From: S5-A14a sp022766365
GTDB lineage: Bacteria > Bacillota > Clostridia > Peptostreptococcales > Anaerovoracaceae
Assembly (NCBI GenBank): GCA_050313295.1
Contig: JBNPLD010000010.1
Length of the DNA stretch: 61,776 nt
Direction: 5' to 3' (one strand)
This document shows, piece by piece, positions 27,401-36,152 of the stretch (position 1 is its first letter; each line of letters begins with the position of its first letter). The notes under the pieces are model-generated. The model did not search any database. It saw only the letters and a list, made by a program, of their open reading frames with translations, and was not told where the DNA came from. The position numbers were made by a program, and so were the translations under genes.

Positions 27401-28853
27401 TGATTTATTAGGAATCAGAGGAAACGAAAAGTTTGCCGTTCTTTATGATGGGAATGGATTTGACAGTGGTAGTGTCCCAACGGACAAAAACAGTTATCAT
27501 AAAGACACATCTGTGACGGTTCTTCCTCCCGGGAACATAGCTCGCAAGGGGTATACATTTATTTGCTGGAACACGAAGTCGGATGGGTCAGCTACTAATT
27601 ATAAAGCCGGAGAGTCTTTTTCTATCACCGAGGATACAACTCTATATGCTGTTTGGAAAAAGAATCCAAATATCGTTACCTTTAGGAACGGTGATAGTGA
27701 GTATGGAAAGGTAAAGGTAGAAAATGGCAAGACTATTGATGGTGACGATTTAACTAATGAGTCAATGCCGCAAAACCCAACTAAAAGTGGATATACATTC
27801 AAAGAGTGGAATACGAAAAAAGACGGAAAAGGAACTTCCTTTACAGGAAAAACCGTTGTAAATGAAGATATGACGGTATATGCTATCTACAGCATGAACG
27901 CAGCTACCATGAATGAAGCACCTACCCTTGAGGTTAAGGACAAGACCATCAAGCAGGGCGAAGCACTTGATTTAAAGAGCCTCGTAGTATCCGCAAAGGA
28001 TAAGGAAGACGGAGATCTTATCAAGGCAGTTAAGCTCATAGATGACGGTGGATTCAATAAGGATAAGGTAGGCAAGTACACAGTTACATTCAAGGTAACG
28101 GATAAAGACGGAGCAAGCGCAACAAAGAGAGCGATTGTAACAGTCAAATATGGATTGGCTACCATGAATGAAGCACCAACCCTTGAGGTTAAGGACAAGA
28201 CCATCAAGCAAGGTGAAGCACTTGATTTAAAGAGCCTTGTAGTATCAGCAACGGATAAGGAAGACGGAGACCTAATCAAAGCAGTTAAACTCATAGATGA
28301 CGGTGGGTTCAATAAGGATAAGGTAGGCAAATACACAGTTAAATTCAAGGTAACGGATAAAGACGGAGCAAGCGCAACAAAGAGAGCGGTTGTAACAGTC
28401 AAATATGGCTTGGCTACCATGAACGAAGCACCAACCCTTGAGGTTAAGGACAAGACCATCAAACAGGGCGAAACACTTGATTTAAAGAGCCTTGTAGTGT
28501 CAGCAACGGATAAGGAAGACGGAGACCTCATCAAAGCAGTTAAGCTCATAGATGACGGTGGGTTCAATAAGGATAAGGTAGGCAAGTACACAGTTACATT
28601 CAAGGTAACGGATAAAGATGGAGCAAGCGCAACAAAGAGAGCAACCGTTACTGTAATAGAAAAGGATAAACCTCTTCCTAATCCTGAGAAGAATAAACCA
28701 AAGCATGATAATAGCAAGTCGAAAGTACAGGATGATAGGATATCTCCAAAGACAGGCGACAGCTATAATTTGTCACAATATGGTATGCTACTTGGATTAT
28801 CAGGGATATTGCTCGCTGCTATAGAAATTAGAAAGAGAAGAAAAGAAAGTTAA
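24456..28853 (+). CDS. large repeat-containing wall-anchored surface protein
   Basis: This 1465-residue secreted protein starts with a signal peptide (charged NRKK, hydrophobic core, cleavage near VYA-ED at 28). A long N-terminal region (about 95-900) is rich in N, G and V with irregular strand-turn repeats, suggesting a beta-solenoid. Two Listeria-Bacteroides (Flg_new/InlB B-type) repeats lie near 990-1060 and 1065-1145 (GYTFICWNTKSDG, GYTFKEWNTKKDG). Three near-identical 85-residue Ig-like repeats follow (about 1150-1404). A proline/lysine linker and the sorting signal SPKTGD, membrane helix and RKRRKES tail end the protein. AGAGGAGG precedes the ATG. It is a probable adhesin, with phase-variable expression inferred from the leader. 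Confidence 0.9.
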   Translation: MNRKKYAAFFMTILMAFTFCISVSTVYAEDPKEADGILVEKDESTKLPEGLVENNERTEVEEKESNPDDKAHTVDEDSGSQSEEKSNISPSMLRAPGNQGSIEIQSFEDLKQYLEYKSLASDTGISRFVLKGGNYEITKSFEIDLDDPYFHGKADSIKYGLISVEDEFSIKGNGNTISFKQDQAVALFDIINSPKYEIDGLKISYPKNVSGFTFAHVLESKDTDTGFASANGMVKNIEVNVGGSVIPLKAIGKEKHSNHFYPEYNGVISSGFSWYVQNTNFENININIQDNIGSNERPADEKSMVAAYGFTHHFGNVDYTGSYNVNTWVELIDKLNPSVLKDTGYIVGLNINVGGNILAYGNNTGYSAGVGQDMGAAWMENINLKIGGDIITDLKGNNTPMTQSYINPYAFGFSEEVMNLTDSSLEVRNIIFNGENLPNSSRISYLGAVAHNNSKGNYINIKNNAINVTGKIAGKSNQNILSSIGFDNDWNSAGKDGTNWIQESEGNIYTIESMNLESDKTIMLDALGKKWRTGTNTLSTATLPEASLKNEKVTVKDMKITAKDAVISLLMFNASNAKNNTLDYGDIKIKANNTSFYGMGNLLNDKPKLNYYKNITENNRITMKNLNIESNDAEYISLMAGFQDSEQELKNNIVKADNVNIQLNSSLNTYIGGIANYSKSPIDSCRVFLGSINVTNQGKQNLYFGLGVSRMDKSSIKNSGVFVDSNISAKSKTLFGGGFVGFSNESTLENNDFQINGAEDVGYEGGRYGGFAGWITRGITKNNSSLILNDYMPFVGYADGGSIENCSHYINKKPPKYYSGLLASGKNNPVISHSTLLVEKDFEDAILYRKDNVSENSGNNYVVVVDDAGIFNRFAYAVGETKSTSDEMGKEISVFRKVGDPIGKINIKERSFQDKYWNKTNQPYEIGDTEKTFGYMTRNEAGKISAFGIDSDDIISDEGKNGHLSDYYHRHAGLVSENQIVYDLLGIRGNEKFAVLYDGNGFDSGSVPTDKNSYHKDTSVTVLPPGNIARKGYTFICWNTKSDGSATNYKAGESFSITEDTTLYAVWKKNPNIVTFRNGDSEYGKVKVENGKTIDGDDLTNESMPQNPTKSGYTFKEWNTKKDGKGTSFTGKTVVNEDMTVYAIYSMNAATMNEAPTLEVKDKTIKQGEALDLKSLVVSAKDKEDGDLIKAVKLIDDGGFNKDKVGKYTVTFKVTDKDGASATKRAIVTVKYGLATMNEAPTLEVKDKTIKQGEALDLKSLVVSATDKEDGDLIKAVKLIDDGGFNKDKVGKYTVKFKVTDKDGASATKRAVVTVKYGLATMNEAPTLEVKDKTIKQGETLDLKSLVVSATDKEDGDLIKAVKLIDDGGFNKDKVGKYTVTFKVTDKDGASATKRATVTVIEKDKPLPNPEKNKPKHDNSKSKVQDDRISPKTGDSYNLSQYGMLLGLSGILLAAIEIRKRRKES
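27903..28652 (+). repeat. three tandem 255-bp repeats in the surface protein gene
   Basis: Units start at 27903, 28158 and 28413 with the shared GCTACCATGAA and are exactly 255 bases (85 codons) apart. They differ at few positions. The third is cut short at its 3' end. Each encodes an Ig-like (DUF5011-like) module beginning NEAPTLEVKDKTIKQGE. High identity suggests recent duplication or gene conversion, so copy number may vary between strains. Confidence 0.95.
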
Positions 28854-28872
28854 TTAAATCCAAAATAAAACG

Positions 28873-28922
28873 AAAAATCGACTTATGTATTGCGTTCCGC
28901 AAATTACATAGGTCGATTTTTT
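28873..28922. terminator. terminator after the surface protein gene
   Basis: A 17-bp stem (28873-28889 with 28905-28921, one G-U) has T and A runs on both sides and could act in both directions. Confidence 0.88.
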
Positions 28923-29445
28923 GGTGGATGCATTAGTCAGCTTTGCTGTGTAATTGTATCCGTTGTTCCAATTACGTATGAGTATTTTGTTGCCTCATTA
29001 ACCAACGTGTCATTTAGCCTTTTGCCGATACGCTAATGCTTAACATCGATAGGCTTTTGCCTATAGAATAGAAATATCACTTGACTTTTTGCCGGAGCAA
29101 TAGTCACGCTCATAGAATATGCACCAATTATCAGCATTATTGTTGGTGAGACAGTTTTTTTCGGTTGTGCATTTAGAACCGGATTGCCGAAAGAAAGAGA
29201 GACGTAGAATGGACCAACGGCTAAGTCGGTTGTCATAAATTTATCCGCAGCAGAATAAAGATATGGTGATATTTATAACAAGAATAACGATGAGAGAAAG
29301 CACAATAAATAATGCAAAAAATTAAATATTTTCTGTATAAATCTTTGACATTCAAGGAGGAAAGGAATAATATATAGATGAGAAAACTTTTATAATTATG
29401 TAATGCATAACAAGTCAAAATTACAGAATTGAGGTATTTGTATTT
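28923..29445. other. intergenic region before ptb
   Basis: About 520 bases without a supported gene. A 67-codon minus-strand frame at 29033-29236 has no ribosome binding site or family resemblance. The ptb operon promoter is at 29345-29373. Confidence 0.5.
29345..29373 (+). promoter_or_regulatory. promoter of the amino-acid fermentation operon
   Basis: TTGACA (29345-29350) and TAATAT (29368-29373) are spaced by 17 bases, about 70 bases before the ptb start codon. Confidence 0.7.
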
Positions 29446-30360
29446 ATGGCAGAACTTAAAAATTTTCAAGAGCTAAGAAGCATGGTGCTAAAGCGTCCAA
29501 GAAAAATTGTAGCGGTTTCATGTGCCAATGATTGGCATACGTTGGAAGCCGTATTTAAGGCGAAAAGCGATGGACTCCTGGACTATGTTTTGATAGGTGA
29601 CAAAAATATAATTAAGGAAATTTGCAGAGAAAAACATCAGAATTTTCCTGAGGGAGATATCATACATTGCACTGATGAGAAAAAGTCGGCTGAGATTACT
29701 GTGAGTCTGGTTAGAGAAGGAAAAGCAGACTTTCTTCAAAAAGGTCTTATGCAGACGAGAACCATTTTAAAGGCGGTATTGGATAAGAAAACGGGAATTG
29801 GCACCGGCAATTTGATGTCGAATGTTGCACTGCTTGAAATCCCCGGATACCATAAGCTTGTAGGAGTTACTGATGGAGGTATGATCATATATCCTACCTT
29901 TGAGCAGAAAGTCGGAATGATTAAAAATGCAGTGCGAATGTTTAATTACATGGGGTATGAGAAACCTAAAGTTGCAGTCACCTGTGCTCTTGAGATAGTT
30001 AATCCGAAGATGCAAGAGACGGTTGATGCCGCTAAACTAAAGGAGATGGCAGAAAACGGAGGAATTGACAACTGTTTTGTTGAAGGTCCTATTTCAACAG
30101 ATATAGCCTTTTCCAAGGACGCCGCAAAGGTAAAGAAATTTGAAAGCCCGGTGGCCGGAGATGCGGATATCATTTTGGTGCCTAATATTAATGCAGGCAA
30201 TATGATGGTCAAGGGACTGTTGCTTTTCGGCCATGCGAAGATGGCAGGTGTAGTTATGGGTGCAAAATGTCCGATAGCTTTAAATTCAAGAAGTGCCTCA
30301 TTTGAAGAGAAATATTTTGCTCTTGTTGCATGTTGCCTGATATCGGATTTAGTCGGATAG
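29446..30360 (+). CDS. ptb: phosphate butyryltransferase
   Basis: This 304-residue enzyme exchanges CoA of an acyl-CoA for phosphate. It fits the PTA_PTB family: IVAVSCANDW, VLIGDK, ADFLQKGLMQTRTILKAVLDK in broken form, and the C-terminal NAGNMMVKGLLLFGHAKMAGVVMGA segment. Coupled to butyrate kinase at the operon end, it turns the acyl-CoA made by IorAB into an acyl-phosphate. Substrate choice may include aryl- or branched acyl-CoA rather than only butyryl-CoA, judging from the neighbours. Confidence 0.93.
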   Translation: MAELKNFQELRSMVLKRPRKIVAVSCANDWHTLEAVFKAKSDGLLDYVLIGDKNIIKEICREKHQNFPEGDIIHCTDEKKSAEITVSLVREGKADFLQKGLMQTRTILKAVLDKKTGIGTGNLMSNVALLEIPGYHKLVGVTDGGMIIYPTFEQKVGMIKNAVRMFNYMGYEKPKVAVTCALEIVNPKMQETVDAAKLKEMAENGGIDNCFVEGPISTDIAFSKDAAKVKKFESPVAGDADIILVPNINAGNMMVKGLLLFGHAKMAGVVMGAKCPIALNSRSASFEEKYFALVACCLISDLVG

Positions 30361-30438
30361 ATGTTATATAACAGATAATAATGAATAATTATAGACAACC
30401 TGTATTGTGAAACTATTTGAAAAAGGAGGATAGATGTA

Positions 30439-32214
30439 ATGAAGAAGCTATTGACAGGAGACGAGGCTATAGCCCGTGGAGCCTACGAAGCGGGTGTCCG
30501 TCACGCATCGGCTTATCCCGGGACTCCAAGCACGGAGATATTAGAGAATATTGCTAATTACAGGGAGATTTATGCAGAGTGGGCACCAAATGAGAAAGTT
30601 GCTATGGAGTCGGCCATAGGGGCTTCAATGGCTGGTGTAAGATCTATGGCTTCTATGAAGCATGTGGGCGTTAACGTGGCAGCGGATCCTCTTATGACCT
30701 ATGCGTATATGGGTGTTAACGGGGGGACTGTTCTGGTTACCGCAGATGAACCGGGAATGTTTTCCTCTCAGAATGAACAGGACAATAGAAATTATGCAAA
30801 ACATGGAAAATTTCCTATGATGGAACCTGCCGATAGTCAGGAGTGCCTTGACATGATGAAAGCTGCTTTTGATTTAAGCGAGGAGTTCAACGTTCTTTTC
30901 ATGGTAAGGCTTGTAACTCGTGTCTGTCACTCAAAGTCAATTGTGGAGCTGGGTGAAAGGAAGGAAGTTGAGGTTAAGCCATGGGAACCTAATCCTATGA
31001 AGTACGTGGCACTTCCTGCGCATGCAAGGATTTTGAGGGTTCAGATTGAGGAGAGAACAGCAAAGTTAAGGGAATTTTCGGAAGTCTGTCCATACAACAG
31101 GGTTGAGATGAACGATACGAAAATCGGCATTATAGCTTCCGGACCATCTTATTATTATGCTAAAGAAGTATTTGGAGAAGAAGCCTCATACCTCAAACTT
31201 GGATTCACGTGGCCGTTGCCTCCGAAGAAAATCACAGAGTTCTGCAATTCTGTAGATGAAATCTATATCGTCGAAGAGGACGATCCGTATATTGAAGATT
31301 TTGTAAGGATGTTGGGGTTCAAGCCTCACGGAAAAGATCTGTTTCCATCATATGGAGAAATGCTTCCAAGTATTCTCAGAAAGTGTCTTGAAGGGGAGGA
31401 GCTCCCTACCGTTGAGTATGCTCAGGAGAAGGTAATCAAAAGGCCGCCTACACTGTGTGCAGGATGTCCGCACAGGGGTTTCTTCTACAGATTGGGGAAG
31501 AGAAAGAATATAATGATAAGTGGAGATATAGGCTGCTATACTCTTGCTGCAGGACCTCCATATAACGCTATGAACAGCTGCGTATGCATGGGTGCAAGTT
31601 TCTCTGTAGGACACGGAGCACAGCAAGCTTTTGATAGGGCGGGAGTTGACAGAAGAGTTGTGGCTGTTTTGGGAGATTCTACTTTCTTCCACACGGGAAT
31701 CAATTCACTCTTGAATACGGTGTACAATAATTCTCGTACAATAAGCGTAATACTTGACAATAGAATTACAGCCATGACAGGTCATCAGAACAATCCGGGA
31801 ACCGGTTTTACCGCTCAGGGTGATCCGGCAGGAGAAATTCAGCTGGAGCCTCTGGTAAAGGCTATGGGCATCAAGCATGTGCGAGTTGTGAATCCTAATG
31901 ATCTTGATGCTGTAGACAAAGCTCTTGATGAACTCCTCGCCATAGATGAGGCGTCGGTTCTGATAACAAGATGGCCTTGTGTCCTTAAGAAATTCTCCAG
32001 GGAAGATATTGAGGAATTCCCGGAGATGTTCTCAACTAAGAATTTTGTCAATCAGGAAGTTTGTATAGGATGCAGAAAATGTCAGAAAACAGGATGTCCG
32101 TCCCTTGAGTTTCAGGAGGAAGAGAGAAAAATGCTCATCAATCCTGATAGCTGTGTAGGATGCGATGTTTGCATGCAGGTATGCCCTGTTAATGCTATTC
32201 AGAAGAATCAGTGA
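30439..32214 (+). CDS. iorA: indolepyruvate ferredoxin oxidoreductase, alpha subunit
   Basis: This 591-residue subunit oxidises aryl 2-oxoacids (indolepyruvate, phenylpyruvate) to aryl-CoA and reduces ferredoxin. It begins with the pyrimidine-binding domain (YPGTPSTEILENIA near 26-40). The TPP/Mg motif GDIGCYTLA is near 356 and GDSTFFHTGI near 414. The C-terminus holds two 4Fe-4S cluster motifs (CIGCRKCQKTGCP and CVGCDVCMQVCP). AAAGGAGG precedes the start. The beta subunit follows after 12 bases. Confidence 0.96.
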   Translation: MKKLLTGDEAIARGAYEAGVRHASAYPGTPSTEILENIANYREIYAEWAPNEKVAMESAIGASMAGVRSMASMKHVGVNVAADPLMTYAYMGVNGGTVLVTADEPGMFSSQNEQDNRNYAKHGKFPMMEPADSQECLDMMKAAFDLSEEFNVLFMVRLVTRVCHSKSIVELGERKEVEVKPWEPNPMKYVALPAHARILRVQIEERTAKLREFSEVCPYNRVEMNDTKIGIIASGPSYYYAKEVFGEEASYLKLGFTWPLPPKKITEFCNSVDEIYIVEEDDPYIEDFVRMLGFKPHGKDLFPSYGEMLPSILRKCLEGEELPTVEYAQEKVIKRPPTLCAGCPHRGFFYRLGKRKNIMISGDIGCYTLAAGPPYNAMNSCVCMGASFSVGHGAQQAFDRAGVDRRVVAVLGDSTFFHTGINSLLNTVYNNSRTISVILDNRITAMTGHQNNPGTGFTAQGDPAGEIQLEPLVKAMGIKHVRVVNPNDLDAVDKALDELLAIDEASVLITRWPCVLKKFSREDIEEFPEMFSTKNFVNQEVCIGCRKCQKTGCPSLEFQEEERKMLINPDSCVGCDVCMQVCPVNAIQKNQ

Positions 32215-32226
32215 GGAGGGACTGAT

Positions 32227-32805
32227 ATGACTAAGAATGTTTTGTTAACAGGAGTTGGCGGTCAGGGAACCATCCTTGCCGCAAAGATGTTGACCATTGG
32301 TCTTATGGAACATGGCTATGATGTTAAGATGAGTGAAATCCATGGAATGAGCCAGCGTGGCGGAGACGTTATTTCTCAAGTCAGATATGGTGAGAGAGTG
32401 CTTTCCCCAATTATTGAAAAAGGATCTGCCGACATGATTGTTGCATTTGAAAAGATGGAAGCTCTCAGGACTTTGCCTTATCTGAGACCTGAAGGTACAG
32501 TGGTGGTAAATGATTATGAGATACCATCAATGACCGTTTCAACCGGTCTTGAGAAGTATGCCAAGGATGTGATTGAGGAGATTCAGAAAGCTGCAAATAA
32601 AGTATTTGCCTTTGACGCTACAAAAATGGCAAGAGAGCTGGGGAATTCAAAGGCGACCAATGTTATTCTCCTTGGGACAATAATCAAAATCATGGGTCTT
32701 GAGGATATAGACTGGGAGCAGATAATCAGAAATAATGTTAAAGAAAAATTCATCGATCTAAACATAGAAGCACTTAAAGTTGGAATGGATGCGGTGAATA
32801 AATAA
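32227..32805 (+). CDS. iorB: indolepyruvate ferredoxin oxidoreductase, beta subunit
   Basis: This 192-residue gamma-domain subunit has the typical start NVLLTGVGGQGTILAAKML and the segment SEIHGMSQRGGDVISQVRYG, which helps form the active site with IorA. Length and order match iorAB pairs. GAGGAGGG ends iorA and serves as the ribosome binding site. Confidence 0.95.
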   Translation: MTKNVLLTGVGGQGTILAAKMLTIGLMEHGYDVKMSEIHGMSQRGGDVISQVRYGERVLSPIIEKGSADMIVAFEKMEALRTLPYLRPEGTVVVNDYEIPSMTVSTGLEKYAKDVIEEIQKAANKVFAFDATKMARELGNSKATNVILLGTIIKIMGLEDIDWEQIIRNNVKEKFIDLNIEALKVGMDAVNK

Positions 32806-32825
32806 GCAAAACAGTTGTTCCTGAG

Positions 32826-32848
32826 TGCCGAGGGGTTTTCCCTCGGCA
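32826..32848. terminator. operon-internal hairpin
   Basis: TGCCGAGGG and CCCTCGGCA form a perfect 9-bp stem with a GTTTT loop. No U tract follows (ACATATAAAA). It is more likely an mRNA-stability element or partial terminator between iorB and the aminotransferase. Confidence 0.6.
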
Positions 32849-32904
32849 CATATAAAATAGCCTGAAAGCAAAAGATAAGATTAAGTTAAAGGAAAGGAAT
32901 TGGA

Positions 32905-34092
32905 ATGATTTCAAAGAAAATGGAACCCCTCGTTAAGAACAGCTCCGTTATAAGAGCAATGTTCGAAGAGGGAACTAAGATGAAGGCTTTATATGGGGAA
33001 GAAAATGTATTCGATTTCAGTCTTGGTAATCCAAATGTACCGGCTCCCAAAGAAGTAAAAGATGCAATTTTAGACATTATTGAAACAGAAGATCCTGTCA
33101 AGGTTCACGGTTACATGAATAATGCCGGTTTTATTGAAACCCGTCAGGCAATAGCGGATCATTTAAACAGATTACATGGAACTGACTTTGATGCCAAAAA
33201 TCTGATCATGACAGTTGGAGCAGGTTCTGCTCTTAATGTTACTTTGAAGACTATCCTTGATCCGGGAGATGAAGTACTGACATTTGCACCGTATTTTGTT
33301 GAATATGGAAATTACGTTGCCAATTATGATGGCAAGCTTGTTGTTGTTCCTCCTAATTTGGAAAATTTCATGCCTGATATTGAAAAAATGAAGGAGATGA
33401 TAACACCCGAAACCAAGGTTGTAATAATTAATAACCCTCATAATCCAACGGGAGTGGTATACCCGGAGGAGGTTATTGAAAAATTGTCAAAGGCACTTGA
33501 AGATAAGGAGAAAGAACTGGGGACGGTCATATATCTTCTTGTGGACGAGCCATACAGGGAGTTGGTCTACGGGGGACGAACGGTGCCGTATGTGACAAAA
33601 TATTACAAAAATACTATAGTTGCATATTCATACAGCAAATCCCTATCGCTTCCGGGTGAACGCATAGGATATATTGTAATACCGGATGAGTCCGACGAAA
33701 GTGAAGATTTCATTGAAGCGGCAACTATTGCAAACAGAGTATCGGGGGCTGTAAATGCACCGTCTCTCATTCAGCTCGTCATTCAAAGATGTGTTGATGC
33801 CGAGGCAGACGTTGAATTCTACAGACAGAACGGAGAGATTTTGTACAATGGCTTGACAGAAGCAGGATTTGAGTGTCTCAGACCGGAGGGTGCATTTTAT
33901 CTTTGGGTCAAGTCACCGGAACCTGATGACAAGGCATTTGTAAACAAAGGTAAAAAATATAATATCCTTATGGTTCCGGGAACATCTTTCGCATGCCCGG
34001 GTTATGTGAGGCTTGCATATTGTGTAAGCAAAGAAACTTGCGAAAACTCAATACCTAAATTCAAAGAACTTGCTAAGGAGTATAATTTATGA
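32905..34092 (+). CDS. class I/II PLP-dependent aminotransferase
   Basis: This 395-residue enzyme removes the amino group from an amino acid to make the 2-oxoacid used by IorAB. PLP-binding features are NPHNPTGVVYP near 177, DEPYRE near 213 and the lysine in YSYSKSLSLPGERIGY near 244-249. The end MVPGTSFACPGYVRLAYCV fits aspartate/aromatic aminotransferase subgroup I. The genomic setting suggests an aromatic amino acid substrate. Overlap with buk is 4 bases (ATGA), implying coupling. Confidence 0.92.
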   Translation: MISKKMEPLVKNSSVIRAMFEEGTKMKALYGEENVFDFSLGNPNVPAPKEVKDAILDIIETEDPVKVHGYMNNAGFIETRQAIADHLNRLHGTDFDAKNLIMTVGAGSALNVTLKTILDPGDEVLTFAPYFVEYGNYVANYDGKLVVVPPNLENFMPDIEKMKEMITPETKVVIINNPHNPTGVVYPEEVIEKLSKALEDKEKELGTVIYLLVDEPYRELVYGGRTVPYVTKYYKNTIVAYSYSKSLSLPGERIGYIVIPDESDESEDFIEAATIANRVSGAVNAPSLIQLVIQRCVDAEADVEFYRQNGEILYNGLTEAGFECLRPEGAFYLWVKSPEPDDKAFVNKGKKYNILMVPGTSFACPGYVRLAYCVSKETCENSIPKFKELAKEYNL

Positions 34093-35219
34093 AAGAATCA
34101 AACATGGGAAAGCCGGTAACTGATAAGGATCATTATATGCAGCTTATCATCAATCCCGGATCCACAAGTACTAAACTTGCCATCTTTAAAGATAGAGAGA
34201 AATTGGTGCAGGAGAATCTGGAGCATGATGCAGACACTATCAAGTCCTTCGAAAGAATTGCCGATCAGTTGGAGTATCGATTGGCTGCTGTGAGAGACTT
34301 TGTAAAGGAAAAAGGATATGAGCTTTCCGATTTCGATGGGATTATGGGAAGAGGAGGACTGGTTTACGGAATAGGAGGAGAAGGATATATCGTAGATGAT
34401 GAACTGTGCGAAGCACTGTCAAGTGAGGAATACAGTTCTCCACACGCTTCAAATCTAGGTGGATTGATCGGAAAAAGACTGGCAGATGAAGCCGGTATTC
34501 ATGCATATATATACGACGCAGTAATGGGATCATATCTAAGTCCTGTGGCGAGAGTTACAGGTTTTCCTGAGTTTAGGAGACAGCCCACCTGCCACGTGCT
34601 GAACAGCAGAGCTATGGCTATGAAGTATTGTGAACAGGAAGGAATTGATTATTTTGATAATAACTTTATTGTTGCTCACATAGGAGGAGGCTCATCGCTG
34701 AGTGCACATTACAAGGGCAAAATCATCGATATCGTCGCAGATGATGAAGGCCCTATGTCACCGGAGAGATCCGGAGGAACACAGCTGCTTTCACTCATTG
34801 ACTTTTGTGAAAAAAGCAAACTTTCTTATAAAGAAGTAAAAAAACGCATAAGAGGAAATGGCGGTCTCGTTGCATATATGGGAACGACAGATGGCAGAGA
34901 TGTGGAGAAGATGTATGAAGCCGGAAACTATAAAGCTCAGCTTGTTTATGATGCCATGGCATATCAGATTTCCAAATACATAGGCTGGCTCGCCCCTGCA
35001 TTGAACGGTGATGTCAAAGCTGTTATTATAACAGGAGGTTTGGCACATTCTAAGATTTTGACTGATATGATCGTTCCTCGTGTACGCTATCTTGCACCTG
35101 TTATCCTGATGCCGGGGGAGTGTGAGATGGAAGCTTTGGCAGGAGGAGGCCTGCGAATACTTAGAGGAATTGAGAAGGCTAAGAAGTACAACAAGGAAGA
35201 AGCGATTTCGAGAAAGTAG
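34089..35219 (+). CDS. buk: butyrate kinase
   Basis: This 376-residue ASKHA-fold kinase makes ATP from acyl-phosphate. Motifs are LIINPGSTSTKLAIF near 17-31, IMGRGGLVYG, the HIGGGSSLSAH loop near 198, and IITGGLAHS near 313. It begins with a slightly longer N-terminus than usual (16 residues). The ATG overlaps the aminotransferase stop, and AAGGAG lies 9 bases upstream. With ptb it forms the substrate-level phosphorylation step of the operon. Confidence 0.95.
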   Translation: MKESNMGKPVTDKDHYMQLIINPGSTSTKLAIFKDREKLVQENLEHDADTIKSFERIADQLEYRLAAVRDFVKEKGYELSDFDGIMGRGGLVYGIGGEGYIVDDELCEALSSEEYSSPHASNLGGLIGKRLADEAGIHAYIYDAVMGSYLSPVARVTGFPEFRRQPTCHVLNSRAMAMKYCEQEGIDYFDNNFIVAHIGGGSSLSAHYKGKIIDIVADDEGPMSPERSGGTQLLSLIDFCEKSKLSYKEVKKRIRGNGGLVAYMGTTDGRDVEKMYEAGNYKAQLVYDAMAYQISKYIGWLAPALNGDVKAVIITGGLAHSKILTDMIVPRVRYLAPVILMPGECEMEALAGGGLRILRGIEKAKKYNKEEAISRK

Positions 35220-35401
35220 AATATAGATGGCAAAGGCGCATTGTAAGAACTTAAGATTAATGTAGAAGAATCAGGGTGAAAGAAAAAGGGTGAGATTAAA
35301 ATATTTTTTGAAAATGAATTTTGTCTTCTGTGGGAATTCTTTACATTCCAGGGTATTAGTAATATAATATTGCGGTGGTGACTAACACAGGAGGTATAAT
35401 A

Positions 35402-35632
35402 ATGGAAATTGAAGCGAAGATCCAAGATGCATTGGATAAGATCAGACCTTTCCTTCAAAATGATGGAGGAGATGTTGAATTTGTAGAATATAAGGATAAT
35501 ATTGTAAAGGTTAAGCTAAAAGGTCATTGCGCCGGATGCCCCGGTGCAAGAATGACACTTCAGGGTGTTATCGGCAGAATCCTAATGGAGTCATATCCTG
35601 AGATAAAGGGAGTTGAAGCGGTTGATTTTTAA
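35402..35632 (+). CDS. NifU-like Fe-S scaffold domain protein
   Basis: This 76-residue protein corresponds to the NifU C-terminal domain alone. It shows IRPFLQNDGGDVEFVEY and the cluster-binding C43-x-x-C46 in GHCAGCPGARM. It likely transfers or assembles Fe-S clusters, which suits the many ferredoxin and rubredoxin proteins nearby. AGGAGG at 35390-35395 fixes the ATG at 35402; an upstream GTG-started frame is not needed. Confidence 0.93.
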   Translation: MEIEAKIQDALDKIRPFLQNDGGDVEFVEYKDNIVKVKLKGHCAGCPGARMTLQGVIGRILMESYPEIKGVEAVDF

Positions 35633-36152
35633 TCATTCCCTGAGAATTGTAAAGAAACTTAACACCGGTAATTTATCTGGGCTGAGGCTGAGCAAGCTGT
35701 CAGCCCAGTGCCATGCTCAAAGATGTATTATTTACAGCAGTTCACGGGATATTTACGAGGAAGTTTTGAAGTCCATTGAAGAATTTGGTGCAGGTTCTGT
35801 AAAATCCAAGAAAATTGGGAAGTCCCTGGAGATTACAGGAACTGACTACACGAATTTCTTCGGCGTTTTAGCGTGTCTTAATTTTGCTGATGACAAGATT
35901 TTGGATATGATTGACGGGATAAATTCATACGTTTTGTCAGGAAAGCTATCTAAAGAGGCTCACGGTCAGGGACTTGCCGCAGACACGACGCATGTGGAAA
36001 AAGTTAAAGATACTATTGTTTTGTATATGAATGTAAGGAATGAGAAAGATGACTATGTTCCATCAGAAGATGAGATATTTAAGCTGTTTGATGAGTTTTC
36101 AGAGAAATATGGTCTTGGAATTGTCTATGATGGAATGGGGGAGATTGCTTAA
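35613..36152 (+). CDS. conserved-looking protein of unknown function
   Basis: A frame of up to 179 residues overlaps the end of the NifU-like gene by 20 bases and meets ribU at its stop (TAATG). No ATG is available near the 5' end. A TTG at 35613 or 35622 must serve, so the start is uncertain. It is a soluble alpha/beta protein with no motif I recognise. It reads ...IYSSSRDIYEEVLKSIEEFG..., then FFGVLACLNFADDKILDMIDGI and THVEKVKDTIVLYMNVRN. Tight packing between two genes and sensible composition argue that it is real. Confidence 0.65.
   Translation: MKRLIFNHSLRIVKKLNTGNLSGLRLSKLSAQCHAQRCIIYSSSRDIYEEVLKSIEEFGAGSVKSKKIGKSLEITGTDYTNFFGVLACLNFADDKILDMIDGINSYVLSGKLSKEAHGQGLAADTTHVEKVKDTIVLYMNVRNEKDDYVPSEDEIFKLFDEFSEKYGLGIVYDGMGEIA

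Noticed and set aside
29033..29236. 67-codon minus-strand frame before ptb
   Set aside because: No Shine-Dalgarno and no family resemblance. It may be a decayed gene fragment but cannot be supported.
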